Positions 1 through 9,713 of a DNA stretch of 64,000 nt are shown in pieces (position 1 is the stretch's first letter; every line of letters begins with the position of its first letter). Position numbers and translations under genes: made by a program. The DNA is taken from positions 248,001-312,000 of the forward strand of contig CAKMXJ010000005.1 in NCBI GenBank assembly GCA_928724745.1, written 5' to 3'. Source of the stretch: Anthracocystis setariae. Taxonomy: Eukaryota; Basidiomycota; Ustilaginomycetes; Ustilaginales; Ustilaginaceae. Below the pieces are notes generated by a model, which was not told the origin of the DNA, searched no databases, and saw only the letters and a program-made list of their open reading frames with translations.

Positions 1-381
1 TGTCTGCATGAGGCTACGCCTCCAACACTGTGCGTCAGAGTCGTACGCGCAATACACCCTGCACGCACCCCTCCGAACAAGATGGCCCCACTGTAAGTTC
101 ATGACTACTGTTTCCTCGCCATCATCTGCTTGGACCTCGCCCATGACATGGTCTCTTGCAAGTGCAGACCATCAACAAGGATAGTGGTGACCGTAATGTC
201 GCTGCTACGAGCTCTGCAAAGGCAGGGCATGCTCACCGACCTCTCTACCCCCACTTCTCACCAAGGCGCTGTCCAGTTCTTTGATCGCACATCAACACAA
301 TCTGACGACTCTCCTCTCTCTGCATCTTCCACTGACCATGCCTCTTCGTCGCCACACTCCATTCACTCGCGTGCCGCCACC

Positions 382-1110
382 ATGCCCTCAACGCTCTCAA
401 CCCTCTTCAGACGCGACAATCTTGTCGTCGGCACCCGCGTAGTCATCGCCGCCGACGCCGACCTTCGTGGCGAAATCTCGGTGGGGTCTGGAACGGTCAT
501 ACATCCCAAAGCCACCATCCTTGCACTTCAAGGACCCATTTCCATCGGCTCTAACTGCGTCATCGAAGAGACTGCAGTGATCGTCAACCGTCGATCGACC
601 CCTATCAAAATCGGCGATCATAATCTTTTCGAAGTCGGTTGCAGAGTCGAAGCTGCTGGTGTCGGCGATTTCAATGTGTTTGAGGTCAAGTGTAGGGTGG
701 CCAGTAACGTCAGGGTTGGCAGTCACTGTGTTATCGGAGCAGGGTGCAGTGTTCTGCCCAAGCCTCTAGACGATGAAGAGCTGAAGACGTTATTCGACGA
801 CGACGAGGACGAGTCACCGAAAACCCCAGCTGCACAGGCGGAAGCCGAGGATGAAGCCGAATCGCTGGGTATCGCAAAAAGAGAGGAGGGGAGCAAACAA
901 GTGTTTGAGACACTTCCTGATCAAACTGTCGTCTACGGCGCGGACAGCAAGAGGAGGTTATGGAGCGGAGAGGGAGCACAACAGCAAGCAGCGTTGCATG
1001 CAAAGCATCTCGAATATCTGAGAGATGCTCTTCCACGGATGCACAAACTCAAGATCATTCAAGGAGTGAGAGCCCCCGCTACCACAACAGCTTCGTCTAC
1101 AAGTACATAG
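382..1110 (+). CDS. DCTN6: Dynactin subunit 6 (p27)-like hexapeptide-repeat protein
   Basis: This is a left-handed beta-helix protein of the dynactin pointed-end complex, which helps adapt dynein to cargo. The sequence shows repeated hexapeptide turns (VIHPKATI, GPISIGSNCVIEE, IGDHNLFEVGC, VGDFNVFEVKC, VGSHCVIGAGC). A C-terminal part (TVVYGADSKRRLW, then an Asp/Leu-rich helix) matches the end of metazoan DCTN6. An acidic, disordered insert of about 50 residues separates helix and tail. I chose the ATG at 382 because it lies in a perfect Kozak context (GCCGCCACCATG) just before the conserved region, giving 242 residues. The frame is open further upstream. An alternative model starts at 82, splices 93-167 (GTAAGT...GCAG) and joins this frame, adding a Ser/Thr-rich leader. 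The family call is firm; the start is not. Confidence 0.85.
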   Translation: MPSTLSTLFRRDNLVVGTRVVIAADADLRGEISVGSGTVIHPKATILALQGPISIGSNCVIEETAVIVNRRSTPIKIGDHNLFEVGCRVEAAGVGDFNVFEVKCRVASNVRVGSHCVIGAGCSVLPKPLDDEELKTLFDDDEDESPKTPAAQAEAEDEAESLGIAKREEGSKQVFETLPDQTVVYGADSKRRLWSGEGAQQQAALHAKHLEYLRDALPRMHKLKIIQGVRAPATTTASSTST

Positions 1111-1436
1111 TTTCTCACATTACAGTATACCCCAGTAAAGCAATATTTGAGCGTTGCACCATATTCAGAAGCTTCGCTCTGCGAGACCAAGCATATGCCG
1201 AGTGAACATAACTTAACAACTTGAATCAGCGCAGAATTGGCCCGATATCGCGTCGAAATCTTGACTCGTCCGCCGAGGTGCGAATTTGTGGTGGGGCCAA
1301 CCGAAACGCACTCACTCATTCTTGCTCTCTGTCTCATCGGTCTCAACCTTTCTGACACCATCCCGCCACCCCCGCGACATTCAGAGCCGCATTCAACAGC
1401 CTCTCAACCGCTCTTAGTAGATCCACATATCCCAAC
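1111..1436. other. Intergenic region between DCTN6 and MPC2
   Basis: This holds the 3' flank of the dynactin gene and the promoter/5' UTR of the pyruvate carrier gene. A TACAGTA heptamer lies at 1121-1127. I see no coding potential or structured RNA. Confidence 0.5.
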
Positions 1437-1946
1437 ATGGCGTCAGCAGCAGGTTCGTCCAAGTTCTCGGCCTTTATGAACCACCCTGCGGGTCCCAAGA
1501 CTGGTGAGCATCTATTCCTTCTCTTTGCCACTAACTCGGTTTTGCATCTCGATTGATCTTTGCTGCATTTACTCACCACTCGCCAACCTTCTCCTACATC
1601 TACTATCGGGTTTGGGGTAGTGTTTTTCTGGGCCCCGCTTATGAAGTGGTGTCTCGTCGCTGCTGGACTTAAGGATCTGTCGCGACCTGCTGACAAGATC
1701 TCGGTATCTCAAAACGTCGCTTTGGCTTCGACGGGTATGATCTGGGTCCGATACTCGCTCGTCATCACGCCTGTCAATTACTCGCTTGCGGCGGTGAACT
1801 TCTTCGTCGGTTGCTCCGGGCTCGCTCAACTCTACCGCGTTTGGGACTACAGGAGAAACCACCCCGTCCAAGCCGCTATTACGGACAAGGTCAACGCAGC
1901 AGAGGAAAAGGTCTCCAAAGAGGCTCTCCCCTTAACTACCAAGTGA
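1437..1946 (+). CDS. MPC2: Mitochondrial pyruvate carrier subunit, MPC2 type
   Basis: This is a subunit of the inner-membrane heterodimer that imports pyruvate into mitochondria. Exon 1 is 1437-1503 and exon 2 is 1621-1946. The 117-nt intron 1504-1620 (GTGAGC...GTAG) interrupts the conserved HPAGPKTVFFWAP block, which is restored by splicing; this is the main evidence for the structure. The product is 130 residues, normal for the family. It contains the MPC2-type signature FWAPLMKWCLV, then RPADKIS, WVRYSLVITPVNYSL and NFFVGCSGLAQLYR, with three hydrophobic helices. The acidic/lysine tail is variable. Mpc1-type proteins have a different motif (FWGPVANWGLP), so this is the other partner; the Mpc1 gene is not in the window. 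Confidence 0.93.
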
Positions 1947-2286
1947 TCTTAGTAGACGTTGCGAATCAAGTCCCTAAAGGCCCACCTCGATTTTACGGTC
2001 GATCTTTCTTTTCCCCACACTTTCTTCTGTCATTTGTACCATACAGCGTTGATGCCCCAATGCAAAGCTTTCCGGTTTCACTCCTTTCGCTCGATGCACA
2101 TGTGCACATTCTGGGGTGGTCATGACTCGGTCCGGCAGTGATTGGCTTGATCGCTAGCTCGTGCAGGCCGATTCGCTTCAGCTCTCACGATCTTCCTACT
2201 TCCGATGCTGGTCAATGCAAGCTCCCCGCTCAGTCAACCATTCATTTCTATGTTGCATTTTATTGCATCTCTTCCTGTGACGACGT
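1947..2286. other. Convergent 3' region between MPC2 and Ap4A phosphorylase
   Basis: Two genes converge here, so this is shared terminator/3' UTR sequence. Short open frames are present but show no family resemblance. Confidence 0.5.
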
Positions 2287-3519
2287 CTACATATTAGTTG
2301 TCGGCAAACCGCCCTGCACCGTCACGTCAGCTACCGGCTCCACGCCGGTCGACCTCAACACCTCTTCAACCCCTCCCTCGACCTCGACTAACGCCTGCTG
2401 CTCCTCCAAACTGCGACTCAACATAAACCCTGCATAACCCAACGAGTTTATCGACAGATTCCCGATGTTATCCCCCTTGGGCAAGTGGGTGTATTCTTCG
2501 TTCGATCTTGGAACCACATGCATGGCCCTCTTGGTGATGAGGATGTTAAATGCTGGTTTGCTGGCTTCGTGCTTGGTCGTTTCGGCGGCGAACATGCGCG
2601 CGCGGAACATGGCGTCGAGCAGCGTCATGAACTTGTTCCCCACATACCTCTCCATCTCGGCGTCGTCGTGGCGCGCTGAGGGGGACGGGTTGAGCAACGA
2701 TACGAAGTGTTGCCACGGTAACGGCAACGCATGCACCGAGTCGTGTTCCTTACCGTCGCGTTCGATCCGTTCCAACAGCGTTTCGATGGGGATCTTGTAT
2801 TCGCTCTCGACAATCTTGTCCTGCTCCGCCTCGGTCAGCCTCCCGCTCTCGACGGCTTCATCGCCGGTGGTATCGAGGGGAGGACATTGGACGAATTGAA
2901 GATGTCGATGTGGTTGGCTAGCCCCAGCGGTGGCTCCGCAGTTGTAGAAGCCCAACAGCTCGGTGTTGTTCGCACCCGCCTTGTGCGCGGAGACGATGCG
3001 ATACGCCAATGCCAGCGTCGCGGGCGACGGCGGGAGGTCCTGACTAGCGAATTCTCTCGTGACCATGAGAAAGTGCTGCGGAACAACGCAGAATTTGTTC
3101 AGCAGGATCACATGCTCGCCCAGATCCTTGACATGCAGATTGGGCACATACGGCGGGGCGAACACATCCTGTTCGTTCTGTTGCGGCTGTCGCTTCTCCT
3201 CTCCCTTGTCTTCTTTGTCGTTCGAGGTGGCTTTGGGCTTCTTCAAAAGCGCCGGCACGGTTCGGATCTGCCAACAGATGCCCGTATGCTCGCTTTCCTG
3301 CAGCGTCACCTTTTCGGACGGGTAGAAGAACGCATCCTTTTCTTTCAAGGCCAGGTCGAATTTGGACTTGACTTCCTTGGCGAGCGTCTTGATGTCTGTG
3401 TCCGCGATCGAGGTGGTCATGGTCGCGAAAGTGATCCTGGTCGCTCGCGGGCAAAGGTGAGATCGGGGTGTTCGAAGGGGAGAAGAGAGGCAAAGCGTTG
3501 TAAAGCTCCGTAAGCGCAT
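2287..3519 (-). CDS. APA2: Ap4A phosphorylase (ATP adenylyltransferase, Apa1/Apa2 family)
   Basis: Phosphorolyses diadenosine tetraphosphate to ATP and ADP. The 410-residue frame contains the HIT-like catalytic block QPHRHLQFV preceded by FYNCGATAGAS. It also has the family signatures VPNLHVKDLGEHVILLNKFCVVPQHFLMVTREF upstream (given here as landmark text LGEHVILLNKF) and FNILITKRAMHVVPR near the C terminus, and is intron-free. The conserved protein begins at Met34 (genomic 3420), which has a good Kozak context (GCGACCATG). The first in-frame ATG at 3519 adds 33 residues rich in Arg/Ser/Thr and without acidic residues, which resembles a mitochondrial presequence. A Lys/Glu/Gln-rich insert around residues 95-115 is lineage-specific. 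Yeast has paired cytosolic enzymes; only one copy is seen here. Confidence 0.9.
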   Translation of the reverse strand: MRLRSFTTLCLSSPLRTPRSHLCPRATRITFATMTTSIADTDIKTLAKEVKSKFDLALKEKDAFFYPSEKVTLQESEHTGICWQIRTVPALLKKPKATSNDKEDKGEEKRQPQQNEQDVFAPPYVPNLHVKDLGEHVILLNKFCVVPQHFLMVTREFASQDLPPSPATLALAYRIVSAHKAGANNTELLGFYNCGATAGASQPHRHLQFVQCPPLDTTGDEAVESGRLTEAEQDKIVESEYKIPIETLLERIERDGKEHDSVHALPLPWQHFVSLLNPSPSARHDDAEMERYVGNKFMTLLDAMFRARMFAAETTKHEASKPAFNILITKRAMHVVPRSNEEYTHLPKGDNIGNLSINSLGYAGFMLSRSLEEQQALVEVEGGVEEVLRSTGVEPVADVTVQGGLPTTNM

Positions 3520-3815
3520 GTACCAGTCGATTCAGCTCGATGCGATTGGAGAGAGGCGATGTGATGACGGTGAGGATGGTGCCGGAAGAAGCGGGACAAT
3601 CAATGCAAACGCCTAGAAAAGAAGGCTTTGAAAAATCAACTCCACATGTTAGCTCCATCTCCACAAACAAAATCCAAAAAAATCCCTCCTCTCATCACCA
3701 TACATACTTGTCCACAGAGTCTCTCTCTTCGACGAACCCACGCACAATGCTTCAGAAGGCCAATGTAGTATGATACAGTATAGAAACGATAATTATGGAA
3801 AGGAATGTGCGCGAT

Positions 3816-6800
3816 CTACCAAGCGTAGAAAGAAATTGACTGAGGAGTCTGAAGGCATCCTTGGTGCTGTCCGCCACCCAACCGGGGAGAGGGGATGGGG
3901 TAGCTCACCCGCTCTCCGTCTTGATCCCGTACTCCGTTCCCACGAGTGAGCTCCACCTGTCCACTTTTTGTATCTGTAGCCATCGAGGGGGGAATGGGGG
4001 ACTTTGACCCCATCCAAGTCACGCTCGAAGTCTGCCTGAACTTGCCGACTCCCTCTCCGCCCGAAAGTTCAGGCGGCGCAGAAAGATGCGCTGCAAACCG
4101 CGACGTAAGTGGCGACGACACAGGCGAGCACCCAAATAGCCTCTGGAACCTGTCCTCGGCGGTCTCGGCCTCCGTCCTTGGCGAGGCTTGATCGTCCGTT
4201 GCGAGGGTAGCAAGGAAGGTGAGCCATGAGCTTCTCTCTTCGCGCACCAAAGGCTGAGAGGCTGGGATCTCCTCGACTTGCAGGGACTGCACTGTATCCC
4301 GTGAAGGTGAGACGCTCCGTAACGGAGTCGGCTTTGCAGCTCGGGGACGAGATGAGGGAGTCGTGGTGGTGAGGGTGTGATGGATGTGCATGGGGTAAGA
4401 GATGCTGTCCTTTGTGACGTGACGATTGGAGAGTTTGGACCGATTCGAGGGAGTGAATGAGGCGGGCCTTGGTGGTTGAAGCAGATCCTCATCCCCTTTC
4501 GACTCTTCAGTATACTTGCTCCGGAAAGGTGAGACTCGACCAAATCTTCCTAGCCCTCGTGTGGGCTTTGGCAAGGTCAGGAACCAGGATTTGCTCGGGA
4601 CAGCCTGTATACCTTGCCTCAAGTCCTGCTCCTTCTCTTCCGGATTCTGCTCCTCATGCTGCAATTTCCGGTCAGCATAACTGGCATGAGCTACCACTAG
4701 CAACCCGACAAGAACGATGAACGCCCATATTCCGACCAAGACAGCAAACATCAACCGTTCCTGAACCAGGTGCTGCCTATACCTCGCTAGAACAGAGCCG
4801 ACCACGCCTCCACTGCCACTTGTTCCCAACAACGCTGTCCTAACCGGTTGGACCACTGCCTCCTTCTGTGCGCCGGTCAGTTCCAGAAGATCGGGTGGAA
4901 CCAGGGTGAAATTGACATGTGCATTGTCTTGAATCCAGGTCAAAGCTTTCTCGATCCCCCTCACCTTCTGCCCAACAATGCACTGGACGAAGGTCTGCAG
5001 AGGTGCATTGAAGGGTGTGCCTCCGAAGGTGTCTTGAAGCGTGCTGGTGATTCCATCGAGGAACTCGTTGAGGGTGTTGTTCATGGTGGTAGTGGTGATG
5101 TTGACCCAGCCGAATACGTGCGAGTTGAGTTCGTTTTCGACGTCGAGAATGATGTGGTTCGCTGCTGAAGAGAACGCGAGAGAGGCATTGCGGGAGGACG
5201 AGTCGATGATATTGAGGACCGTGTTAGAAAGGTCAGTGAGGGAGGTATCGATGGAAGAAGTGGTGTTGGATGTTAGATGGCGGATGAGGAAGAGCTGTAA
5301 TGAGACAGTCAGCAGGCCCAAGAGTCCCGTAAAGAGACACACAAGCGATGCTGGATGGATGAGAAAGCTTAGCAACCACGAAAGACGATCTTGCGCTTTC
5401 TTGGTGCGGATGCCAACCCGTTCTGCAAAGGATTGAGTTATTGAGGAGACGAGTGGATGGCGAGAAATCGTGATGAGCGACATGAGGTTCTCCGTTTGAA
5501 GAATGTCGTTTTCCTTCTGCTTTTCTCCTTGGTTGCCCTGATCTTGGTGCCCATTCTGAGACAGCCAGACCGCCCTGGTTCGCTCTATTCCTTTGAGCTC
5601 CCTGTGATAGCACCACCACTCTTTCGCGAACCCCAACAGGATGACCAACAACGCAACCAATGCAAGCAGAACCAAACCCCATTTGGCTGTTTTCTCGAGC
5701 TCTTTTCCGAGGTTATCCAGAGGAGAGGTATCGATCCTGTCGCAAAAGGTGACATTGTTCATTTGCGGGAGTGGGAATAGCGTATGGTTGAAATTGAAAC
5801 CACCGATCGTTGAATTTAGCTCGTCTCGCATCTGGTCGAACGGAGTTTGGATCAACGCATCCATCCTAGCCTTGAGGTCTTGCAGAGTCGGAAGGGAAGC
5901 GTTGAGCTTGATGAGACCATCTTGGATCTCATGCGGGAGTGAGACGTTCTCCAACGCTGTCAAAGGAGGAACGCCGATTTGGGGCGGATTGATATGCTGC
6001 CCAAAGGCGCCGACGACGTCGTTGATGCCAGAGACGGCGGTGGCCAGGACTGCGTTGACTCCCTGCACTGCATCTTGGATAGCGCTTCGTACGCCCTGTG
6101 CGGCTGCTGTTACTGCTTGAGATATGAGCTGCACTGCTTCTATCAAGACTGCCAGTGAACCTCGAACAAGCAGCTCCATGAAGCATAGAAGCATGCTACG
6201 ATACGAGTCGACGATGTATACCAAAATATTTTCGATCGCTGTGATACTCAACAGAGCAACCCTAGCGGCACCATGGACCGTTGCAGAGATGCTTTCTGCT
6301 AGTTGCTCGTTGACTCCAGCTGCTAGAAAGTGGGGAAGCGAAGCGGCGAGTGAAGCCGTGTGTTCGACGGCAAAGCATGAGGAGAGAAGTTGCGATTTGG
6401 CGGAGGAGACCGAGTTTTGTACGTCTGAGGAAGAGGAGATGACTCGAACTGAGAGGAAGATGAGGGAGACCAAGGCGATAGAGATCGGAGAGAGGAAGAG
6501 TCGGGCTCGAAGGCCAAGCCATGGCTGGAGAGTCTGTGAACGTGTTTCCATGTGCTTTGTATATGCTGGTAACGCGGTTATGGCACGCGGGTTGTATGAT
6601 GGAGGTAGGTCTATTTCTGACTTTGATGGTGAATAGTGCATGGATGTATGTTGCATCAAGGATGTAGTTTCCGAGGGAGTCCGAAATGGAGGAAGGGAGG
6701 AGGCAGAGTCGCTGATATACAGATATGGCCAGAGACGACCCGTCATTCTGAGGGTATGCGACCCAGTGGAACACTCACGAGGCTCGCCAAGGGCCGACAT
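3816..6800 (-). CDS. PRM1: Plasma-membrane fusion protein Prm1
   Basis: A multispanning protein that promotes bilayer fusion of mating cells. The frame gives 994 residues unspliced. Hydrophobic segments lie after LQPWLGLRARLFLSP, around VRGSLAVLIEAVQLI, at KWGLVLLALVALLVILLGF, at SLVCLFTGLLGLLTVSLQLFLI and at FAVLVGIWAFIVLVGLLVV. The loops contain many Asn-X-Ser/Thr sites, as expected for Prm1. The C-terminal 200 residues are disordered and Ser/Pro-rich. A likely 5' intron runs 6778-6617 (GTGAGT...TCAG, 162 nt, no stop). Splicing joins a 7-codon exon (6800-6779) to the Prm1 body in frame, giving about 940 residues. A GTGAGC near the C terminus could mark another intron. A pheromone response element sits 38 bp upstream of the ATG, fitting mating control. 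Confidence 0.88.
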   Translation of the reverse strand: MSALGEPRECSTGSHTLRMTGRLWPYLYISDSASSLPPFRTPSETTSLMQHTSMHYSPSKSEIDLPPSYNPRAITALPAYTKHMETRSQTLQPWLGLRARLFLSPISIALVSLIFLSVRVISSSSDVQNSVSSAKSQLLSSCFAVEHTASLAASLPHFLAAGVNEQLAESISATVHGAARVALLSITAIENILVYIVDSYRSMLLCFMELLVRGSLAVLIEAVQLISQAVTAAAQGVRSAIQDAVQGVNAVLATAVSGINDVVGAFGQHINPPQIGVPPLTALENVSLPHEIQDGLIKLNASLPTLQDLKARMDALIQTPFDQMRDELNSTIGGFNFNHTLFPLPQMNNVTFCDRIDTSPLDNLGKELEKTAKWGLVLLALVALLVILLGFAKEWWCYHRELKGIERTRAVWLSQNGHQDQGNQGEKQKENDILQTENLMSLITISRHPLVSSITQSFAERVGIRTKKAQDRLSWLLSFLIHPASLVCLFTGLLGLLTVSLQLFLIRHLTSNTTSSIDTSLTDLSNTVLNIIDSSSRNASLAFSSAANHIILDVENELNSHVFGWVNITTTTMNNTLNEFLDGITSTLQDTFGGTPFNAPLQTFVQCIVGQKVRGIEKALTWIQDNAHVNFTLVPPDLLELTGAQKEAVVQPVRTALLGTSGSGGVVGSVLARYRQHLVQERLMFAVLVGIWAFIVLVGLLVVAHASYADRKLQHEEQNPEEKEQDLRQGIQAVPSKSWFLTLPKPTRGLGRFGRVSPFRSKYTEESKGDEDLLQPPRPASFTPSNRSKLSNRHVTKDSISYPMHIHHTLTTTTPSSRPRAAKPTPLRSVSPSRDTVQSLQVEEIPASQPLVREERSSWLTFLATLATDDQASPRTEAETAEDRFQRLFGCSPVSSPLTSRFAAHLSAPPELSGGEGVGKFRQTSSVTWMGSKSPIPPSMATDTKSGQVELTRGNGVRDQDGERVSYPIPSPRLGGGQHQGCLQTPQSISFYAW

Positions 6801-7475
6801 GGTCTACATACTCATTCGGCAGCACCATTCGTATTTGACAAAGGGAGCCGAATGATTCAGAGGCTGTCTACCAGCTATAATTAAGGGGCAGCGCACAAAG
6901 CAATTGCACCTCGAGGCTTTACTGTATGTCAAGCCCTTTGTTGGCTGTGGTCGCGAATTGATTTCTTAGCCTTGTTGGACAGCTCGCGTAGCCTTGAGTG
7001 CTTGTCTGGCTGAGATTTTCGAATTCAGACCCAACGGCAACGTTCAAAGGGACCCCGCCATGCATTCGCACCTTGTAGCAGCAAGCTTGATAGATCGATA
7101 CGAACCCACTTGGCAGGCCGAGAAAAATGTCGTCGAACTCAAACGGTGGCCATTGAATCTGTTGGAGTCGGGCAAGGGACGGAAAGGAACAGCAAAGTGG
7201 GTTGGGGACGAAAGCTTTGTGTGCACCCAAGCGGTAAAAGTTGGCTGCGCCGAGGCGTTGGACCCTGCATACAACCCAACCTCCACTCACCGATAACCAA
7301 CTCGCATCTCTGCCTGCGCAACTCAACTCTGCTTTCCACTTTCGAGCCACTCTCTCGCCCTCGTCCATTCTTTCCTTCATCTGTTCCGCTCGACCTCATG
7401 TGAACCCACCTCATATACCACAAAGCATTCGAATCATGATCACACACGCCGTATTCTCGGACGACTGATTCCAGA
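6801..7475. promoter_or_regulatory. Divergent promoter region of PRM1 and ATG101
   Basis: The two genes diverge from this 675-bp gap. It contains the Prf1-type element at 6838-6846, a near match at 7044-7052 and a TACTGTA heptamer at 6920-6926. The small open frames on both strands are not supported as genes. Confidence 0.5.
6838..6846 (+). promoter_or_regulatory. Pheromone response element (Prf1/HMG-box site) upstream of PRM1
   Basis: A perfect ACAAAGGGA, the nonamer bound by the HMG factor Prf1 in smut fungi. It lies 38 bp 5' of the PRM1 start, in inverse orientation relative to that gene. A near match (TCAAAGGGA, 8 of 9) lies at 7044-7052 in the same divergent promoter. The match is seen in the sequence; binding is inferred. 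Confidence 0.6.
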
Positions 7476-8305
7476 ATGGAGTGCATTCACTTCACCCACA
7501 CAATCACAGCGGAACTCAAGCACGTTCAACGTGCAGCTTCTCTCGTGCTGCATACAATATGTTTCCATCGATGTCTGGGTACCATCAGGCCTGCTTTCGC
7601 CGATGCCTTCGGAACGACTTTTGTATGTAGAGAGCATCTATTTAGGTCTGATGCATGCCTTTCGCTCAAGGACTGACATGTGTTTTGCCCTTGCCGCCTT
7701 CTGACCAACAGCCCATCGTCGTTGATGCAGAGCTGGACGCCCTCCTACGCGCTCACTCCGTTCAACTTGCTTCGCTCCTCACTTCCGCTCCGAATCTAGA
7801 CGCGGTCGAGTTGGTCATATCATTCTTCGACCCTTCACAGAAGCTTCCCGCAACTCCGGCGGCCACAAGCCCCGAATCGCACTCAACCACGACAGAAATC
7901 AAAGACGGAGTGCATGGTGTGGTCAATACCGCTGCATCAGCTGCCTCTAGCTTGAAGGCTTGGGCTTCGCCAAAGTCGCTTCAGTACGGATGGCTGGCGC
8001 ACGCATTTTCCGGTGGAGCTGGCCAGGCCGGCCACGCTTTCATCACGCCTTCCAATACTGACGCTGACCGTCGAGGACAAGATGTGCCATTGAAGGCGGA
8101 CAAGGGGGTCTTTGAGCAGTGGACTATCTCATTCGCGTTACCCAAGAGGCATGGAGTCAACAGAGGCGGCGTAGGTGCGGAAATGAAGGCGTTTGTCGGG
8201 AGCGTGTTGAAATTCGTAGGCGAGAACAAGGCTCATTTACCGGCAACGGCGGGTACCGAGGTCAGGTCGTATCCTCTCAGCATATCTTGTCGTGCTGTTG
8301 TCTAG
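7476..8305 (+). CDS. ATG101: Autophagy-related protein 101 (HORMA-fold)
   Basis: A HORMA-domain partner of Atg13 in the autophagy-initiation kinase complex of non-Saccharomyces fungi. Exon 1 (7476-7622) encodes an N terminus that aligns end to end with Atg101 (MECIHFTHTI, then ASLVLHTICFHRCLGTIRP). The intron 7623-7711 (GTATGT...ACAG) is followed by exon 2 from 7712, with IVVDAELDALL and later WTISFALP and LKFVGENKAHLPAT. An Ala/Ser-rich insert of about 60 residues in the middle is lineage-specific. The 3' end is uncertain: the frame runs to 8305, but a small intron after PAT (donor near 8251, acceptor TAG at 8305) would add a last exon resembling the usual short Pro/Tyr tail. The family call rests mainly on the first exon and the conserved helix near the end. 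Confidence 0.78.
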
Positions 8306-8555
8306 CAAGCACAGATCCCTCGTACAAGGCTCACTTTCGAGTAAGACGCAGAGTGAATGTGTGCGAAGAACGGCAGTATCTAAACCATTCGGCCAAGTGA
8401 ATCCATCGTCGAAGCTGCAAATCACGATGATGCGCTCGTGCTGTGCGCGCGCGCTAAGACCAACACTAAACTTGGAATCGGGAACCTTAAATTTGATTTT
8501 TGTGTGACACCTCTCACTACATCCTTAGCCTCTCTTCACCATTGCTTCTTCAAAC

Positions 8556-9713
8556 ATGCCCGCGGCAGGTGCAGCCCTCCGCTTCGTCCTTCACGGATTG
8601 ATAGCCATGGGTGTTTACACCGGTTATCAATACTACTCCTCGCCTTCCATTCCGTCCGACCCTGGTTCCGTGGGCTCTGCCGGCCAAGGCAGTCGGCTTG
8701 CCGATGGACGAGCTTCTATCTCTCGTCGCATTGTAGCGGTTGCTGACCTGCACGGAGACCTGCAGCATGCGATCAATGTGCTATCGATGGCCTCGATCGT
8801 CTCGGCCACACCGATCAGCGATCCTTCCACCCCTGGCGAGACAATCTACCCTTGGATTGGAGGACACGATGTGCTTGTCAGCACGGGAGATATCGTCGAT
8901 CGAGGAGACGATACAATAGCGCTGTACAAGCTCTTCATATCGCTTCGAAACCAAGCCGCAGCGGTTGGAGGAGAGGTTAAGAACTGCTTGGGCAACCATG
9001 AGGTCATGAATGCTCTGGGCGACTGGAGATATGTCACGCCTGGGGATGTCAAGACGTTTGGCGGCGTTCGCGAGCGTCGGGCTGCCATGTCGAGTCAAGG
9101 CTGGATCGGTCAAGACTGGCTCAACTCATACAACGTCACCCAAACCATCTCTTTGCTACCACCAACCCATCCTGATCTCCCTGCTAACTACATCCCACCC
9201 AAAGTCTCCTTCGTCCATGGCGGCATCACCCCCGAATACGCACAAAAGGGCATCGACTACATCAACACCGTCGGCCACTCGTTCCTCCAAAAAGCCCTCT
9301 CTGAAACCCATCCCACCGGTTGGCTCCCCCCCTCCGTCACCGAAGAAGAGAAACACCTTTGGTCCGAAAACGGTCCCCTCTGGTACCGCGGCTACGCAAC
9401 CGACGACGAACCCCTCGCCTGCGCCAACGCCCACACCGCCACCACCGCCCTCAACGTAACCCACCTCATCATGGGCCACACCCCGCACTTCAACGGCTTC
9501 GTCATCCGCTGCAACAACTCCTCCATCCTCCTCATAGACACAGGCATCTCAAAAGCCTACGGCGGCCAACAAAGCGCCCTCATCATCGACTTCTCCCTAT
9601 CCCCCCTCCCCCAACACACTTCCAAATGGTCCCAATCCCAGTCCCTCACCGCCCTCTACAAAGGCAGAAAACCCAAACTCCTAGCCCAATCCCATCAAAT
9701 CCTTCACCTCTAA
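8556..9713 (+). CDS. Shewanella-like protein phosphatase (metallophosphoesterase)
   Basis: A PPP-type metallophosphatase of the bacterial-like Shelph group found in fungi, plants and protists. The 385-residue, intron-free frame carries the metal-binding motifs in order: DLHGD (residues 64-68), GDIVDRG (111-117), GNHE (146-149), FVHGG near 225 and GHTPH near 307. Residues about 5-25 form a hydrophobic segment, consistent with a signal anchor, so the enzyme may face an endomembrane lumen or be secreted. Substrates of fungal members are poorly known. The second half of the gene is strikingly C-rich at codon third positions compared with the first half. Confidence 0.88.
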   Translation: MPAAGAALRFVLHGLIAMGVYTGYQYYSSPSIPSDPGSVGSAGQGSRLADGRASISRRIVAVADLHGDLQHAINVLSMASIVSATPISDPSTPGETIYPWIGGHDVLVSTGDIVDRGDDTIALYKLFISLRNQAAAVGGEVKNCLGNHEVMNALGDWRYVTPGDVKTFGGVRERRAAMSSQGWIGQDWLNSYNVTQTISLLPPTHPDLPANYIPPKVSFVHGGITPEYAQKGIDYINTVGHSFLQKALSETHPTGWLPPSVTEEEKHLWSENGPLWYRGYATDDEPLACANAHTATTALNVTHLIMGHTPHFNGFVIRCNNSSILLIDTGISKAYGGQQSALIIDFSLSPLPQHTSKWSQSQSLTALYKGRKPKLLAQSHQILHL

